64,000 nt of DNA from F23-D06 sp947165685. Its GTDB lineage: Bacteria > Bacteroidota > Bacteroidia > Bacteroidales > WCHB1-69. The stretch lies in contig CAMVBK010000014.1 of the NCBI GenBank assembly GCA_947165685.1, positions 3,591 through 67,590 of the forward strand. Reading direction: 5' to 3'. A program made the translations under genes and the position numbers. Below the pieces are notes generated by a model. It worked only from the letters and a program-made list of their open reading frames with translations, had not been told where the DNA came from and ran no database searches. Positions 52,515 to 61,546 of the stretch are shown here, piece by piece. Each line of letters begins with the position of its first letter. Position 1 is the first letter of the stretch.

Positions 52515-53786
52515 TTATTTCACAACCACTTTGGTGGTGGAAATCTTGCCGTTTTGGTTCACCTTGAGCATATAGACACCGCTGTGGAGGTTAGCAACGT
52601 TCACATCAGCGCGGCCGGTGATGGTTTCGTTGTAAACCATTTGGCCAACGAGGTTGAAGAGTTGGATGTTAGCCTTCTCATCGTTGCCGAGATCCACCGT
52701 GAACTTGTTGGTGGCAGGGTTCGGATAGACGGTCATGTTGTTCTTCTCAATCTCGGGAACGTTCACGATAGCGCAGTCGTTGCAGGAAACACGCAGGGTG
52801 ATGTCAGGATAGTTGATAGCCTGGTTCCAGATAGGGCAGGGATAGAAATAATCATTGAAGAAATCATAGCTACTCTGGTTGAGGTTGTACTCGCTGACGA
52901 TGGTACCTTGGTTGTGGTTGTGGTAAATTTCATCGGGAGGTGTTGCGGCACCACTGCCTGCGAACGGATAATATTCAGGACGGGGATCTTCCGCAACCCA
53001 GCCATAGAAGCGGGTGTGGTCTAAGATGTTGTCATTCAAAGGAACTTCGTAGGCGCGTTTCAGCGTGTAGGTGACGTTAATCACTTTGCCGGTAATGTTG
53101 TTCAAATGAACAGGAACACCAAAATAGTTAGGATACATACCGCCGGTTTCAGCATCTACTTCGCCGTAATCTGCCGAAGTCAAGGGGATTTTGTAGATTT
53201 GTGCGCCTTGGGAAAGGTGGGTGTTGACATCGTAGGGCACAGGATAATATTCCACCACGGAAACAGCGGGATTACCTGCTTGCAAAGTCATCAATTCATC
53301 GGTGAAATTGGTGAAGATGGCAACGATAAGGGTATCCACATTGCCGGCAGGAACGGCTGAGCCGCCATTGTAGTGACCCAGAATGAACACGGAGTCGATG
53401 TTGTAGCTGTTGGTAGCGTTCATGGAGATGCCTTGCTCGGGAGCGACATCATCCCAAATGGTGTTGGTGAAGTCGAAGGTTTGACCCAGACCGAACCAGA
53501 AACCGTAGCCAGTGGTGCTATCGGAGTAGGTGGTAAGACCGTTGGAGTCCATTGCCACACGGCCGGCGGCGTAGTGGCTGCCGTCAAGTTCTTGTGCCAT
53601 ATAGACGTAAACGGCCTCGGCATAGTTGAAGAGTTCTTCAGAAGCCTCTCCCTTTGCGGATTTTTGAAGCTTCAGTTCAGGCTTTCCCGCAGCGATTTTT
53701 TCTGAGCGGAAAGGTTTTGGCTGGATTTGTGCAAAGCTGAAAGAGAACATCAGCATTGCAGCCATTAACATGTAAATCTTTTTCAT
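52515..53786 (-). CDS. Secreted protein with type IX sorting domain
   Basis: 423 residues, signal peptide MKKIYMLMAAMLMFSFSFAQ. The C-terminal ~75 residues (MTVYPNPATNKFTVDL, IQLFNLVGQMVYNE, LHSGVYMLKVNQNGKISTTKVVVK) are a type A Por sorting domain. The middle is beta-rich with many Asn, Tyr and Gly and shows no enzymatic motif (YSDSTTGYGFWFGLGQTFDF, DSVFILGHYNGGSAVPAGNVDTLIVAIF). Probably surface-exposed or released; function unknown. Promoter box and terminator are both visible, so monocistronic. Confidence 0.85.
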   Translation of the reverse strand: MKKIYMLMAAMLMFSFSFAQIQPKPFRSEKIAAGKPELKLQKSAKGEASEELFNYAEAVYVYMAQELDGSHYAAGRVAMDSNGLTTYSDSTTGYGFWFGLGQTFDFTNTIWDDVAPEQGISMNATNSYNIDSVFILGHYNGGSAVPAGNVDTLIVAIFTNFTDELMTLQAGNPAVSVVEYYPVPYDVNTHLSQGAQIYKIPLTSADYGEVDAETGGMYPNYFGVPVHLNNITGKVINVTYTLKRAYEVPLNDNILDHTRFYGWVAEDPRPEYYPFAGSGAATPPDEIYHNHNQGTIVSEYNLNQSSYDFFNDYFYPCPIWNQAINYPDITLRVSCNDCAIVNVPEIEKNNMTVYPNPATNKFTVDLGNDEKANIQLFNLVGQMVYNETITGRADVNVANLHSGVYMLKVNQNGKISTTKVVVK

Positions 53787-53838
53787 TGTTTAATTGTTTT
53801 GATTTTTAATTATTATTAGTTCATTTTATTCAAGGCGG

Positions 53839-53846
53839 CAAAGATA
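53839..53846 (-). promoter_or_regulatory. Promoter -7 box of the cargo gene
   Basis: CAAAGATA on +, TATCTTTG on minus, 53 bases before the ATG at 53786. Confidence 0.65.
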
Positions 53847-54033
53847 CTCTTTTTATGGTTGAGTCGGCGTTTTTTTTTCATAAAAATTCTTAATACCGGT
53901 TTGTTGATAAGTGATACCGTCATATCCTTGTTTGTTAGACGGGGAAGACCCTTTTCGAGTTTAAAAATACCATTCACTTTTTAATGTTGACAAAGAAAAA
54001 AATCAAAATAGGCTTGGACATAAAAAAATATTG

Positions 54034-54041
54034 TATCTTTG
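54034..54041 (+). promoter_or_regulatory. rho promoter -7 box
   Basis: TATCTTTG followed by GC, with TTGG near 54014. Leader to the rho ATG is about 130 nt. Confidence 0.7.
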
Positions 54042-54049
54042 CGCCGCTT

Positions 54050-54135
54050 TTCAAAACGATGTTTCGCATCGGGAAATGCTGCTGGTTTTCAAGGAAAGCC
54101 AGCGGTCTGTGGCAAAGGCAAGCATTCCCGTTGCA
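54050..54135 (+). promoter_or_regulatory. Structured rho mRNA leader
   Basis: Two nested structures are visible: CGATG/CATCG (54057-54071), and a long hairpin with outer stem GGGAAATGC (54071-54079) against GCATTCCC (54122-54129) and inner stem GCTGG (54081-54085) against CCAGC (54099-54103). The two share base 54071, so they might be alternatives. Rho is autoregulated in several bacteria, which makes a leader element plausible; no known RNA family was recognised. Confidence 0.45.
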
Positions 54136-54174
54136 TCCAATCCAATGTAAATTTATCACAAAAAAAGACAATAA

Positions 54175-56070
54175 ATGTCAGAAATTAGCGAAAACAAACC
54201 CAGAAGAAGAAGGGTGGTGAGAGGAGGAGAAGGTTTAATGGCCACCTCGAACGAGACGAAAATGAAAGGGAAGGCAAGAGTGGTGGAAAAAGTTGCCATG
54301 CCGTTGTTCAATACCGTGAAAGCGGATGTCGCCGATAAAACGACAGTAAAAGAGGTTACTTTATCGGAGGAAATCCCGCAGATGGCCAATCCGCTGCCCG
54401 TGGAGGTGAAATCTCGCCGGGGAAGGAAACCCAAACAAACGCCCGAAACTGCTCCCGCCGAGAATAATATGGTCCAGCCTGTGGCAGAGGAGGCAACCAT
54501 GGAAAAGAAACGCCGGGGCCGCCCGAAAAAACAGTCCGTCCCGCTTGACGACCTTCCGGTAGAATCCATGGTGGAGGAACTGATGCCTACGCCGGATAAA
54601 ATGGAACGCAAGGAATACAGCTTGTTTCCTGAAGATGAGGTTTTAGAAACACCGTCAGAACCGCATTCTGAAGAAAAGGACCTCCCCATCCTTGACGTTG
54701 AAAAGGTGGCCAAACAGGCTCCGGCTGACACCGAAAACAAAGAGAAGGCCGCAAAACCACGTCGCGGACGCCCGAAAAAGAAAATCGCTGACAACACCAC
54801 GGTTGACAAACCGGATGCCGACACCCCAAATGCAGACATGCAGGATAAAATACAAACGGAAGCCGGAAGCGGCAGTTATCCGGTTGGGCAGGAGGACTCC
54901 GATGAGGCGATGCTGGAAGATGCACATGTTCCTTACCTGGCCAACGCCCAGTACGATGGATCCGTGATGGCCGAGGGCGTGCTCGAAATCACCAGCGAAA
55001 ACTGCGGGTTCCTGCGCTCTTCCGACTACAATTACCTCTCTTCCCCCGACGACATCTATGTCTCCATGTCTCAGATCAAACTCTTCGGGCTTAAGAACGG
55101 GGACACCGTCTATGGCGCCATCCGTCCCCCAAAACCCGGCGAAAAATATTTCCCGCTGACCAAAATCGACCGAATCAACGGCTGCCTGCCTGAAGAAATC
55201 CGCGACCGTATCCCGTTCGACTATCTCACCCCGATGTTTCCGGACGAGAAGATCAACATCACCGGGCACCCCGGCTGCAAGCTCTCCACCCGCATCATCG
55301 ACCTCTTTGCCCCCATCGGCAAAGGCCAGCGCGGACTGATAGTGGCACAGCCGAAAACTGGTAAGACGGTACTGCTTAAGGATATTGCCAACGCCATCGC
55401 CTATAACCATCCCGAAATATACCTTATCATATTATTAATAGACGAACGCCCCGAAGAGGTGACCGACATGCAGCGAAGCGTGAACGCGGAGGTGATTTCC
55501 TCCACGTTCGACGAACCCGCCGAACGCCATGTCAAAATCGCCAACATGGTGCTCGACAAAGCGAAGCGCATGGTGGAGTGTGGCCACGATGTCTGCATCT
55601 TGCTCGACTCCATCACCCGCCTGGCCCGCGCCTTCAACACGATGGCACCTGCCTCCGGCAAGGTACTCTCCGGCGGTGTGGAGGCCAACGCCCTCCAAAA
55701 GCCGAAACGCTTCTTCGGCGCCGCCCGCAACGTGGAAAACGGCGGTTCCCTCACCATCATCTCCACCGCCCTCATTGACACCGGCTCCCGCATGGACGAG
55801 GTGATCTTCGAGGAATTCAAAGGCACCGGCAACATGGAACTGCAGCTCGATCGCAAACTTGCCAACAAACGCATCTATCCAGCTGTTGATATCGTGGCTT
55901 CCAGTACGCGTCGTGACGACCTGCTCCAGGATGCCGCAACCCTGCAGAAAGTTTGGATTCTTCGCAACCATATCGCCGATATGACAACTATCGAGGCGAT
56001 GAACTTGGTACTCAGCAATATGCAGGACACGAAAAATAATGAGGAATTCCTGAATTCGATGAACGGATAA
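54175..56070 (+). CDS. rho: Transcription termination factor Rho with long N-terminal extension
   Basis: 631 residues. The first ~250 are low-complexity, charged and Pro-rich, with three AT-hook-like GRP motifs (RRGRKPK, RRGRPKK, RRGRPKKK). The canonical Rho follows: RNA-binding OB fold (EGVLEITSENCGFLRSSDYNYL...DIYVSMSQI), Walker A PKTGKTVLLKDI, Walker B LIILLIDERPEEVTDM, then R and Q loops (DSITRLARAFN, SGGVEANALQKPKRFFGAARN). Hexameric RNA helicase that ends transcripts. N-terminal extensions of this kind are common in Bacteroidota Rho and may bind nucleic acid. Internal codons are C-rich, against the regional G-rich trend. Confidence 0.96.
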   Translation: MSEISENKPRRRRVVRGGEGLMATSNETKMKGKARVVEKVAMPLFNTVKADVADKTTVKEVTLSEEIPQMANPLPVEVKSRRGRKPKQTPETAPAENNMVQPVAEEATMEKKRRGRPKKQSVPLDDLPVESMVEELMPTPDKMERKEYSLFPEDEVLETPSEPHSEEKDLPILDVEKVAKQAPADTENKEKAAKPRRGRPKKKIADNTTVDKPDADTPNADMQDKIQTEAGSGSYPVGQEDSDEAMLEDAHVPYLANAQYDGSVMAEGVLEITSENCGFLRSSDYNYLSSPDDIYVSMSQIKLFGLKNGDTVYGAIRPPKPGEKYFPLTKIDRINGCLPEEIRDRIPFDYLTPMFPDEKINITGHPGCKLSTRIIDLFAPIGKGQRGLIVAQPKTGKTVLLKDIANAIAYNHPEIYLIILLIDERPEEVTDMQRSVNAEVISSTFDEPAERHVKIANMVLDKAKRMVECGHDVCILLDSITRLARAFNTMAPASGKVLSGGVEANALQKPKRFFGAARNVENGGSLTIISTALIDTGSRMDEVIFEEFKGTGNMELQLDRKLANKRIYPAVDIVASSTRRDDLLQDAATLQKVWILRNHIADMTTIEAMNLVLSNMQDTKNNEEFLNSMNG

Positions 56071-56099
56071 TACGCCATGTCTTTGTGCGCCTATTTTTG

Positions 56100-57392
56100 A
56101 TGAAAAAGATAATTTTCGCAACAGCCGTGTTTGTCTGTCTCGCCATCACACTCAAGGCGAACACCTACACGGCTTTTTTCACGAAAGAACGCTATGTCCA
56201 ACAGCTTTTAGACACCATCGGCGACCGCTATGACATTGAAGGGCTGGAGTTTGTGGCCAATGACATGTCGGAGAAACTCAACGGAACCATGCTGGTAGCC
56301 ATCCGTGACACGGTTCTGGTGGAACATGCCTACGGGGAACTCCGTGTGACCGGAGAACCGCCGCACCGCAATGTACCCGAAAGCAATCGAATGACCGAAA
56401 CCACCCTCTTTGACCTGGCCTCCATTTCCAAACAGTTCACGGCCGTCGCGGTGCTGCAGTTGTGCGCCCAGGGCAAAATCAATCTTGACGATACGATTAC
56501 GAAGTATTTCCCGAATCTGCCATACAAAGGTGTGACGGTTAAGCATTTGCTTACACATACGACGGGTATCCCCGAATATTTCAAGTTCAAATACACGGTG
56601 TATGGATCTGTCGCTTTCGTTGATAACGAACATCTTTTACGCGTGTTGGAAAAGCAGAAGTATGCCAAAACTTTTGCCACAGGCACCCGTTTCGAGTACG
56701 TGAACACCAACTACGCGATTTTGGCGGCATTGGTGGCTGAGGTGTCCGGAGTTCCTTTTGAGGAATATGTCCACGAGCATATTTTCAAGCCTGCGGGTAT
56801 GGACAACACCTTCTTTTTCACGGAGTTGGTTGGCATCGATGCCACGCATGGCCGTACTTATCCGAATGTGAAAGACCCGAAGGCGGAGTCTGTGTCCGTG
56901 AATCTGTTGCCGCGCGGGGAGGTGGTGGACCTTCCCATTGCCCGAGGTCATCGGAAAGTGGCAGTGGTGGCTGCTTACGACCGATTGAACGGGGTGCTCG
57001 GCGACAAGGGAGTCTATTCCAACGTGGAGGACATGTTGCGCTGGGCCAACGCTTTCTTCATCGACTGCAAGATTCTGCCGAAAGAATGGGTCGATTTCGC
57101 CTCCCAGCGCGAAAACCAGCTGGCCGATGGAACGCTGCCCAAAAGCATCTACGGCTACGGCTACCGCATCGAGGAGAGCCCTGAGCACGGGAAGCTGGTC
57201 TATCACGGCGGCCTCTGGAACGGTTTCCAGAATCTTTTCCTTTATCGCCCGTCCGACAACGCCGTCATTATCTTTCTTAGCAACCTCTATAACAAAGCCC
57301 ACGTCGGACGCTCTGCCGAAATGCTCAACATCCTCGATGGTATTCAGGACGGCGAAACAACCCAAGATGATGAAACGATGAACATATATTAA
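56100..57392 (+). CDS. Beta-lactamase-fold serine hydrolase
   Basis: 430 residues from the ATG at 56100 (an upstream GTG start at 56085 gives no better signal peptide). Signal peptide MKKIIFATAVFVCLAITLKA. Class C beta-lactamase/PBP-type triad: SISKQF (SxxK), YVNTNY (YxN), YHGGLWNG (HxG). Followed by an LYRPSDNAVIIFLSN strand typical of the family. Exported; substrate could be a peptide, ester or D-amino-acid compound, not antibiotic resistance by default. A repeat element follows the stop after ten bases. Confidence 0.9.
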   Translation: MKKIIFATAVFVCLAITLKANTYTAFFTKERYVQQLLDTIGDRYDIEGLEFVANDMSEKLNGTMLVAIRDTVLVEHAYGELRVTGEPPHRNVPESNRMTETTLFDLASISKQFTAVAVLQLCAQGKINLDDTITKYFPNLPYKGVTVKHLLTHTTGIPEYFKFKYTVYGSVAFVDNEHLLRVLEKQKYAKTFATGTRFEYVNTNYAILAALVAEVSGVPFEEYVHEHIFKPAGMDNTFFFTELVGIDATHGRTYPNVKDPKAESVSVNLLPRGEVVDLPIARGHRKVAVVAAYDRLNGVLGDKGVYSNVEDMLRWANAFFIDCKILPKEWVDFASQRENQLADGTLPKSIYGYGYRIEESPEHGKLVYHGGLWNGFQNLFLYRPSDNAVIIFLSNLYNKAHVGRSAEMLNILDGIQDGETTQDDETMNIY

Positions 57393-57402
57393 TTAACATA
57401 AT

Positions 57403-57543
57403 TCCTTAAGCAGCCCCGGAGGGGCAAAACGCACGAAGTGCAAATAACCCCACACAAGCGCAGCGCAGTGTGGGGCCGGATCACAAGTACAAGCGCAGCG
57501 CAGTGCGAGGTCAGACCACAAGTACAAGCGCAGCGCAGTGTGT
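57403..57543 (+). repeat. Dispersed repeat element with three 35-bp tandem units (copy 2)
   Basis: Cap sequence (TCCTTAAGCAGCCCCGGAGG and on, with a GCAC/GTGC hairpin) followed by units starting ACAAGCGCAGCGCAGTG at 57454, 57489 and 57524, a strict 35-base period. It is the reverse-complement counterpart of 6763-6910. Unit interiors vary between copies. It provides spurious start codons for the next gene. Confidence 0.85.
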
Positions 57544-57560
57544 CAAAAAACAAAAACCAA

Positions 57561-58400
57561 ATGAACTATTATCCAGCAAATTACCATACCCATAGCCTCT
57601 ATTGCGATGGAAAAAGCACTCTTGAGGAGCAAGTTCGGGAAGCAGAGAAGCAAGGACTCCGACAGTTGGGCTTTTCTTCCCATGCACCCGTTCCTTTTGA
57701 AAACAATTTCGCCATTTCCGAAGAAAAGCTTCCGGAATATGTGCTCGAAATCGACGGCTTAAAGGATAAAACCTTCGTTACATTGCTTAAATCGTTGGAA
57801 TGCGATTTTATTCCGGGTATGACGATGGATTTTTCCGAAAGACAGTCTGCAAACGGACTGGACTATATCATCGGCGGGGTGCATCTTGTGAAGCCACCAC
57901 ATGCCGATGGCCTTTGGTTCATCGATGGCCCGAAGCAGGAAATCTATGACGACGGGTTACGTGACCTGTTCGGCAACAATATCAAATTGGCAGTGACGAC
58001 CTTTTGGGAGCAAACCTTTGAGATGTTGGAAACGCAGAAGATGGACATCATCGCCCATTTCGATAAAATCAAGATGCATAACCGCAATCGTTTCTTTACT
58101 GAAGACGAACATTGGTATAAAATGTTAGCAGACAAGGCAATACAGTTGATAAAGCAGCATGATGTAATTATAGAAGTGAATACGCGCGGGTTATACAAGA
58201 AGCGCAGCGATAGTTTCTATCCTTCTACAGAGTTGTTGATGAAAGCCCGCAAAGCTGACATTCCGGTTCTGATTAGCAGCGATGCGCATAAGGCGGAGGA
58301 ACTCACACTCTTCGTTCCTGAAGCTTTGGTGGAATTACAGCGTTGCGGTTTCGACCATACTGCCTATTTTGATGTGGAAAAGGGATGTTTTGTGTATTGA
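57561..58400 (+). CDS. PHP-domain histidinol-phosphatase-like protein
   Basis: 279 residues from the ATG at 57561; the frame extends back through the repeat element, whose start codons are rejected. YHTHSLYCDGKSTLEEQV (HxH metal site), FSSHAPVPF, the metal-ligand His in IIAHFDKIK and SSDAHKAEE define the PHP phosphoesterase, closest in layout to HisK-type histidinol-phosphatase. Other his genes are not nearby, so the substrate is not certain. The next gene follows with its own promoter. Confidence 0.87.
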   Translation: MNYYPANYHTHSLYCDGKSTLEEQVREAEKQGLRQLGFSSHAPVPFENNFAISEEKLPEYVLEIDGLKDKTFVTLLKSLECDFIPGMTMDFSERQSANGLDYIIGGVHLVKPPHADGLWFIDGPKQEIYDDGLRDLFGNNIKLAVTTFWEQTFEMLETQKMDIIAHFDKIKMHNRNRFFTEDEHWYKMLADKAIQLIKQHDVIIEVNTRGLYKKRSDSFYPSTELLMKARKADIPVLISSDAHKAEELTLFVPEALVELQRCGFDHTAYFDVEKGCFVY

Positions 58401-58415
58401 AGTACAGAATTTTTG

Positions 58416-58423
58416 TACATTTG
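58416..58423 (+). promoter_or_regulatory. Promoter -7 box of CBS gene
   Basis: TACATTTG with a TTTG at 58389-58392; it excludes the start at 58413. Confidence 0.6.
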
Positions 58424-58439
58424 CCGCAAAATCAAGACT

Positions 58440-59123
58440 ATGATGGAAAACAAGGCTGGACAATTTTTGGAACGCTATCGCGAAATCGAAGAATGGGTGC
58501 TCAACAACTTGAATGTGAGCGAGATGAAGGATTTGGAACAGATGCCGCAGTACAAGAATGTCCGTAGTAATCTGGCTTTTTGCCGGATGTTGCGAAATCT
58601 GCTCTCCCACTACGACTGGTCAAAGGCTGGCAATGATATGATTATCGTTACCGAGCAGGCAGTGCGGCAAGTCAACAACCTCTACTATTCGCTGAATCCT
58701 GTGACACTGATGCGCGTGGCTATCCGTTCGGGACAGATTTTCGCCCCCTCGCCGGACGATTCCGTCATGGCTGCCGTAAAGGTCATGGCTCGCAACGACT
58801 ACTCCTACATTCCCATCGTGGAGAACCACCGTATTGTCGGGGTGTTCAGCACGAAAACAATATTGCGAATTACCGCAGAGAATGGCACACTTATCGTTTC
58901 TGATGATTTGAAATTCAGGGATATAGAAAAATTCACCCGATTAGAGCAAGAACCCCATGCTCATTATGGATTTGTTCATCCCAATATGATTATGGAGGAT
59001 GTAAGCGAAATGTTCCAGCGGTCGAAAAAGCGTCGTGTGCGCCTGGATGTCTTGTTCATTACAGATAGCGGCCGCCCCGATGGCATCCTTCAGGGCATGG
59101 TCACCCCTGTGGATGTTCTCTAA
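58440..59123 (+). CDS. CBS-domain protein of unknown function
   Basis: 227 residues (start ATG at 58440 or 58443). Residues ~1-85 are helical with no known motif (AFCRMLRNLLSHYDWSKAGNDMIIVTEQAV); two CBS repeats follow (IFAPSPDDSVMAAVKVMARNDYSYIPIVENHRIVGVFSTKTI and MEDVSEMFQRSKKRRVRLDVLFITDSGRPDGILQGMVTPVDV). CBS pairs bind adenosine nucleotides and regulate attached functions, but no catalytic domain is seen. Regulator or sensor role inferred. Confidence 0.78.
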   Translation: MMENKAGQFLERYREIEEWVLNNLNVSEMKDLEQMPQYKNVRSNLAFCRMLRNLLSHYDWSKAGNDMIIVTEQAVRQVNNLYYSLNPVTLMRVAIRSGQIFAPSPDDSVMAAVKVMARNDYSYIPIVENHRIVGVFSTKTILRITAENGTLIVSDDLKFRDIEKFTRLEQEPHAHYGFVHPNMIMEDVSEMFQRSKKRRVRLDVLFITDSGRPDGILQGMVTPVDVL

Positions 59124-59295
59124 AAGAGAAGGTCTATTCTTCTTCAAAGGAAAACATATTTTTTCTGATTTTGCGCGTGAAAGTCTCTTTTTCTGCGAAA
59201 AAGTTACCCTTATTTTTGAATTATTTTTCCGAGATTGTTGTAACATACTGAATTTCAGTAAGAAAAAAAATTTCAAAAAATGTAAATTGTATGTC

Positions 59296-59339
59296 TTAGT
59301 GTATTACTTTTGCAGTGTCTTAGTTCACTAATACACTAA
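59296..59339 (+). promoter_or_regulatory. Operator overlapping the ABC operon promoter
   Basis: Inverted repeat TTAGTGTATTA (59296-59306) and TAATACACTAA (59329-59339), 22-base spacer, overlapping the -7 box TACTTTTG (59305-59312). A direct repeat of CACTAAT(A/C) lies in the right arm. The operon's last gene is a GntR/YtrA-type repressor, so autorepression is likely. Confidence 0.75.
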
Positions 59340-59355
59340 TCAAAATTATAGCGAT

Positions 59356-60192
59356 ATGATACAGTTAAAAAATGTAGAATTCGGGTACGACCAAAACCGC
59401 AAGTTGTTCAACGGGGTAAACTGGCAGTTGGAGCCCGGCCACCTTTACGGGTTGCTCGGCCGCAACGGTGCCGGCAAGACCACCCTGTTGAAAATCATGA
59501 CCGGCCTGTTGTTCCCGCAGGCGGGCGAGGCCTTCATTGGCGACGAGCCTGCGTACAAACGCACGGCAAAGCAGATGAGCGACATCTACTTCCTCCAAGA
59601 GGAGATTTATGTTCCTCATTTGAAAGTCAAACAGTTCGAGGCCGCTTTTGCCCCGTTCTATCCCAACTTCAGCCATGAGCAGTTCATGGAATACCTGGCG
59701 GAGATGGAAATGGACAACATGCCTGGCTTTATCGACAAGTTTTCGCACGGTCAGAAGAAGAAGGTGATGATTGCGTTTGCTTTGGCCACCAATGTGCCGC
59801 TGCTCATCATGGACGAGCCCACCAACGGCCTCGACATCCCATCGAAAAGCATCTTCCGCAAGATTATGGCCTCTTCTGCCGACGAGCAGAAAACCGTGAT
59901 TATCTCCACACATCAGGTGCGCGACCTGCACAGCCTCATCGATGCGGTTTCCATCCTCGACAACGGCCGCATGATCCTCAACGCCCCCGGCGATGTCATC
60001 ACCGAGAAACTGTTGTTCGACGTGAACGACGAGAAATCGAAGGAAGCCAAGGTGTTCTACACTGAAGAGACCCCGCGAGGCATCTTCCAGGTGAAGGACA
60101 ACCCCGACCATATCGAGTCTTCCCTCGACTTGGAGTTGCTCTTCAATGCCGCCGTTTTAAACAAAAATGAGTTCACGGAAATGTTCAAATAA
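59356..60192 (+). CDS. ABC transporter ATP-binding protein
   Basis: 278 residues. Walker A LLGRNGAGKTTLLKIM (residues ~33-48), signature FSHGQKKKVMIAFAL (SHGQ in place of the usual LSGGQ), Walker B PLLIMDEPTNGLD and H-loop STHQ. The last ~65 residues are a variable extension. Works with the membrane subunit at 60472. First gene of an operon with a GntR regulator, a layout typical of YtrA-controlled transporters. Substrate unknown. Confidence 0.92.
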   Translation: MIQLKNVEFGYDQNRKLFNGVNWQLEPGHLYGLLGRNGAGKTTLLKIMTGLLFPQAGEAFIGDEPAYKRTAKQMSDIYFLQEEIYVPHLKVKQFEAAFAPFYPNFSHEQFMEYLAEMEMDNMPGFIDKFSHGQKKKVMIAFALATNVPLLIMDEPTNGLDIPSKSIFRKIMASSADEQKTVIISTHQVRDLHSLIDAVSILDNGRMILNAPGDVITEKLLFDVNDEKSKEAKVFYTEETPRGIFQVKDNPDHIESSLDLELLFNAAVLNKNEFTEMFK

Positions 60193-60210
60193 ACTTAAAA
60201 TCCGAAGAAT

Positions 60211-60459
60211 ATGAAAAAATACACAAATAAGATACTGATTATCACCGCTATAGTCCTTGTTTTAGGTCTGGTCATCGGTTACACCATTGACTTCCAGACC
60301 GGTTACCGCAGCGGCAGAATCAAATATGAAGAACGGGATTTGGATTCGTTGAAAATGGTCATCCGCGATGCCTTAGACGAAACCGCTGATACCGTCACAG
60401 TTACTGTGACAGACACCGAAACCTCGTCCGACAATAAAACCGAAACGTCTCACCAATAA
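60211..60459 (+). CDS. Small single-pass membrane protein
   Basis: 82 residues. One hydrophobic segment near the N-terminus (ILIITAIVLVLGLVIGYTI) then an acidic Thr-rich tail (ADTVTVTVTDTETSSDNKTET). No family recognised. Located between the ATPase and permease genes of the operon, so an accessory subunit is conceivable. Confidence 0.62.
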   Translation: MKKYTNKILIITAIVLVLGLVIGYTIDFQTGYRSGRIKYEERDLDSLKMVIRDALDETADTVTVTVTDTETSSDNKTETSHQ

Positions 60460-60471
60460 AATTGTAAAATT

Positions 60472-61197
60472 ATGAATATCAATAATATAACCAAGCTATT
60501 AAAGGCCTATTTCTATGAAAACTGGCAAAATGACGTGATATTCAATTTTGTCGTCATACTGGCCATAACAATGTTATCCATGTTTATGTCTCCCTTTGAT
60601 ACGGGGGTTGTCTCTTTTGCCGCAGTGATATTGATGGTCTATTATCCGTGCCGGTTGTTTTCCAAATTGCAGAACCCGTCAAGCCGGATGCACTACCTGA
60701 TGGTCCCCGCCACCAATGAGGAAAAAGTGGTCACCGGGATGATTTTGGCCAACATCTACTATGTCCTTGGCATCGTGCTGTCTGTTGTCATCGGACTGCT
60801 GTTGGGTTTCGGGTTGGCGAAAATCTTCAACCCCGACCTTATGTTCACATCTGATCTGTTCAAAAGTGCATTTCCTTCTTCATGGATGAGTGTGTTACTG
60901 CTTTACACCAGTATTGCCGCCACGTTTTTCGCCGCCATCTATTTCAAGAAAAGTCCGTTTTGGAAACTGCTGCTGACCGGATTTGTGATTTCGACGGTTT
61001 TGGGAATCGTCATGTCTGTGACGGTTTGGTTAAATGCCAAAGCGGTTCTCCCTGCAGGTTCGTTCACGAGGAATTTCATCAAGACGGAGAGTTACATATA
61101 TACCGGCAACGACTGGTTCCCGTATGTTTTTTGCTGCATCATGATCGTCTATTTCTACGCGATGAGTTTTTTGAGAATGAGAGAAACGGAGGCATAG
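60472..61197 (+). CDS. ABC-2-type membrane permease
   Basis: 241 residues with about six hydrophobic segments (VIFNFVVILAITMLSMFMS, GVVSFAAVILMVYYPC, ILANIYYVLGIVLSVVIGLLLGFGLA, SVLLLYTSIAATFFAAIYF, LLLTGFVISTVLGIVMSVTVWL, YVFCCIMIVYFYAMSFL). Twelve bases after the preceding gene. Together with the ATPase it forms a minimal exporter of the YtrB/CcmA-type group. Confidence 0.8.
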   Translation: MNINNITKLLKAYFYENWQNDVIFNFVVILAITMLSMFMSPFDTGVVSFAAVILMVYYPCRLFSKLQNPSSRMHYLMVPATNEEKVVTGMILANIYYVLGIVLSVVIGLLLGFGLAKIFNPDLMFTSDLFKSAFPSSWMSVLLLYTSIAATFFAAIYFKKSPFWKLLLTGFVISTVLGIVMSVTVWLNAKAVLPAGSFTRNFIKTESYIYTGNDWFPYVFCCIMIVYFYAMSFLRMRETEA

Positions 61198-61198
61198 T

Positions 61199-61546
61199 AT
61201 GGACTTCAAGAGCACACAAACCATATATCGGCAGATCGTGAACTGGGTGTTCGAGCAGATTCTGTCGGGGGCGTGGAAGCCAGGCGAGCGTGCCAAGTCG
61301 GTGCGTGAGCTGGCCGTCGCCTTCGAGGTGAACCCCAACACCGTCATGCGTTCCTACGAATATCTTCAGAACCAGGAGATTATCACCAACAAACGCGGCA
61401 TCGGCTACTTCGTCAACGAGGACGCATCCGAGAAAATTCTCGCTATCCGCAAGAAAGAGTTCATGGAGGAGGAGGTGCCGGAGTTTTTGAAGAACATGCG
61501 GTTGCTGGGGATCACGATGGAAGAAGTGTTAGCTGTTAGCTGTTAG
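61199..61546 (+). CDS. GntR-family (YtrA-type) transcriptional regulator
   Basis: 115 residues, short as in the YtrA subfamily. Winged helix: IYRQIVNWVFEQILSGAWKPGERAKSVRELAVAFEVNPNTVMRSYEYLQNQEII...GIGYFV. A short helical tail mediates dimers; the final VLAVSC is encoded by heptanucleotide repeat units. Two bases after the permease stop. Expected to bind the inverted repeat at 59296-59339. Confidence 0.92.
   Translation: MDFKSTQTIYRQIVNWVFEQILSGAWKPGERAKSVRELAVAFEVNPNTVMRSYEYLQNQEIITNKRGIGYFVNEDASEKILAIRKKEFMEEEVPEFLKNMRLLGITMEEVLAVSC

Noticed and set aside
57438..57560. N-terminal extension of the PHP protein
   Set aside because: It is translated repeat element (HKRSAVWG-type) ahead of the real start; family homology begins at 57561.
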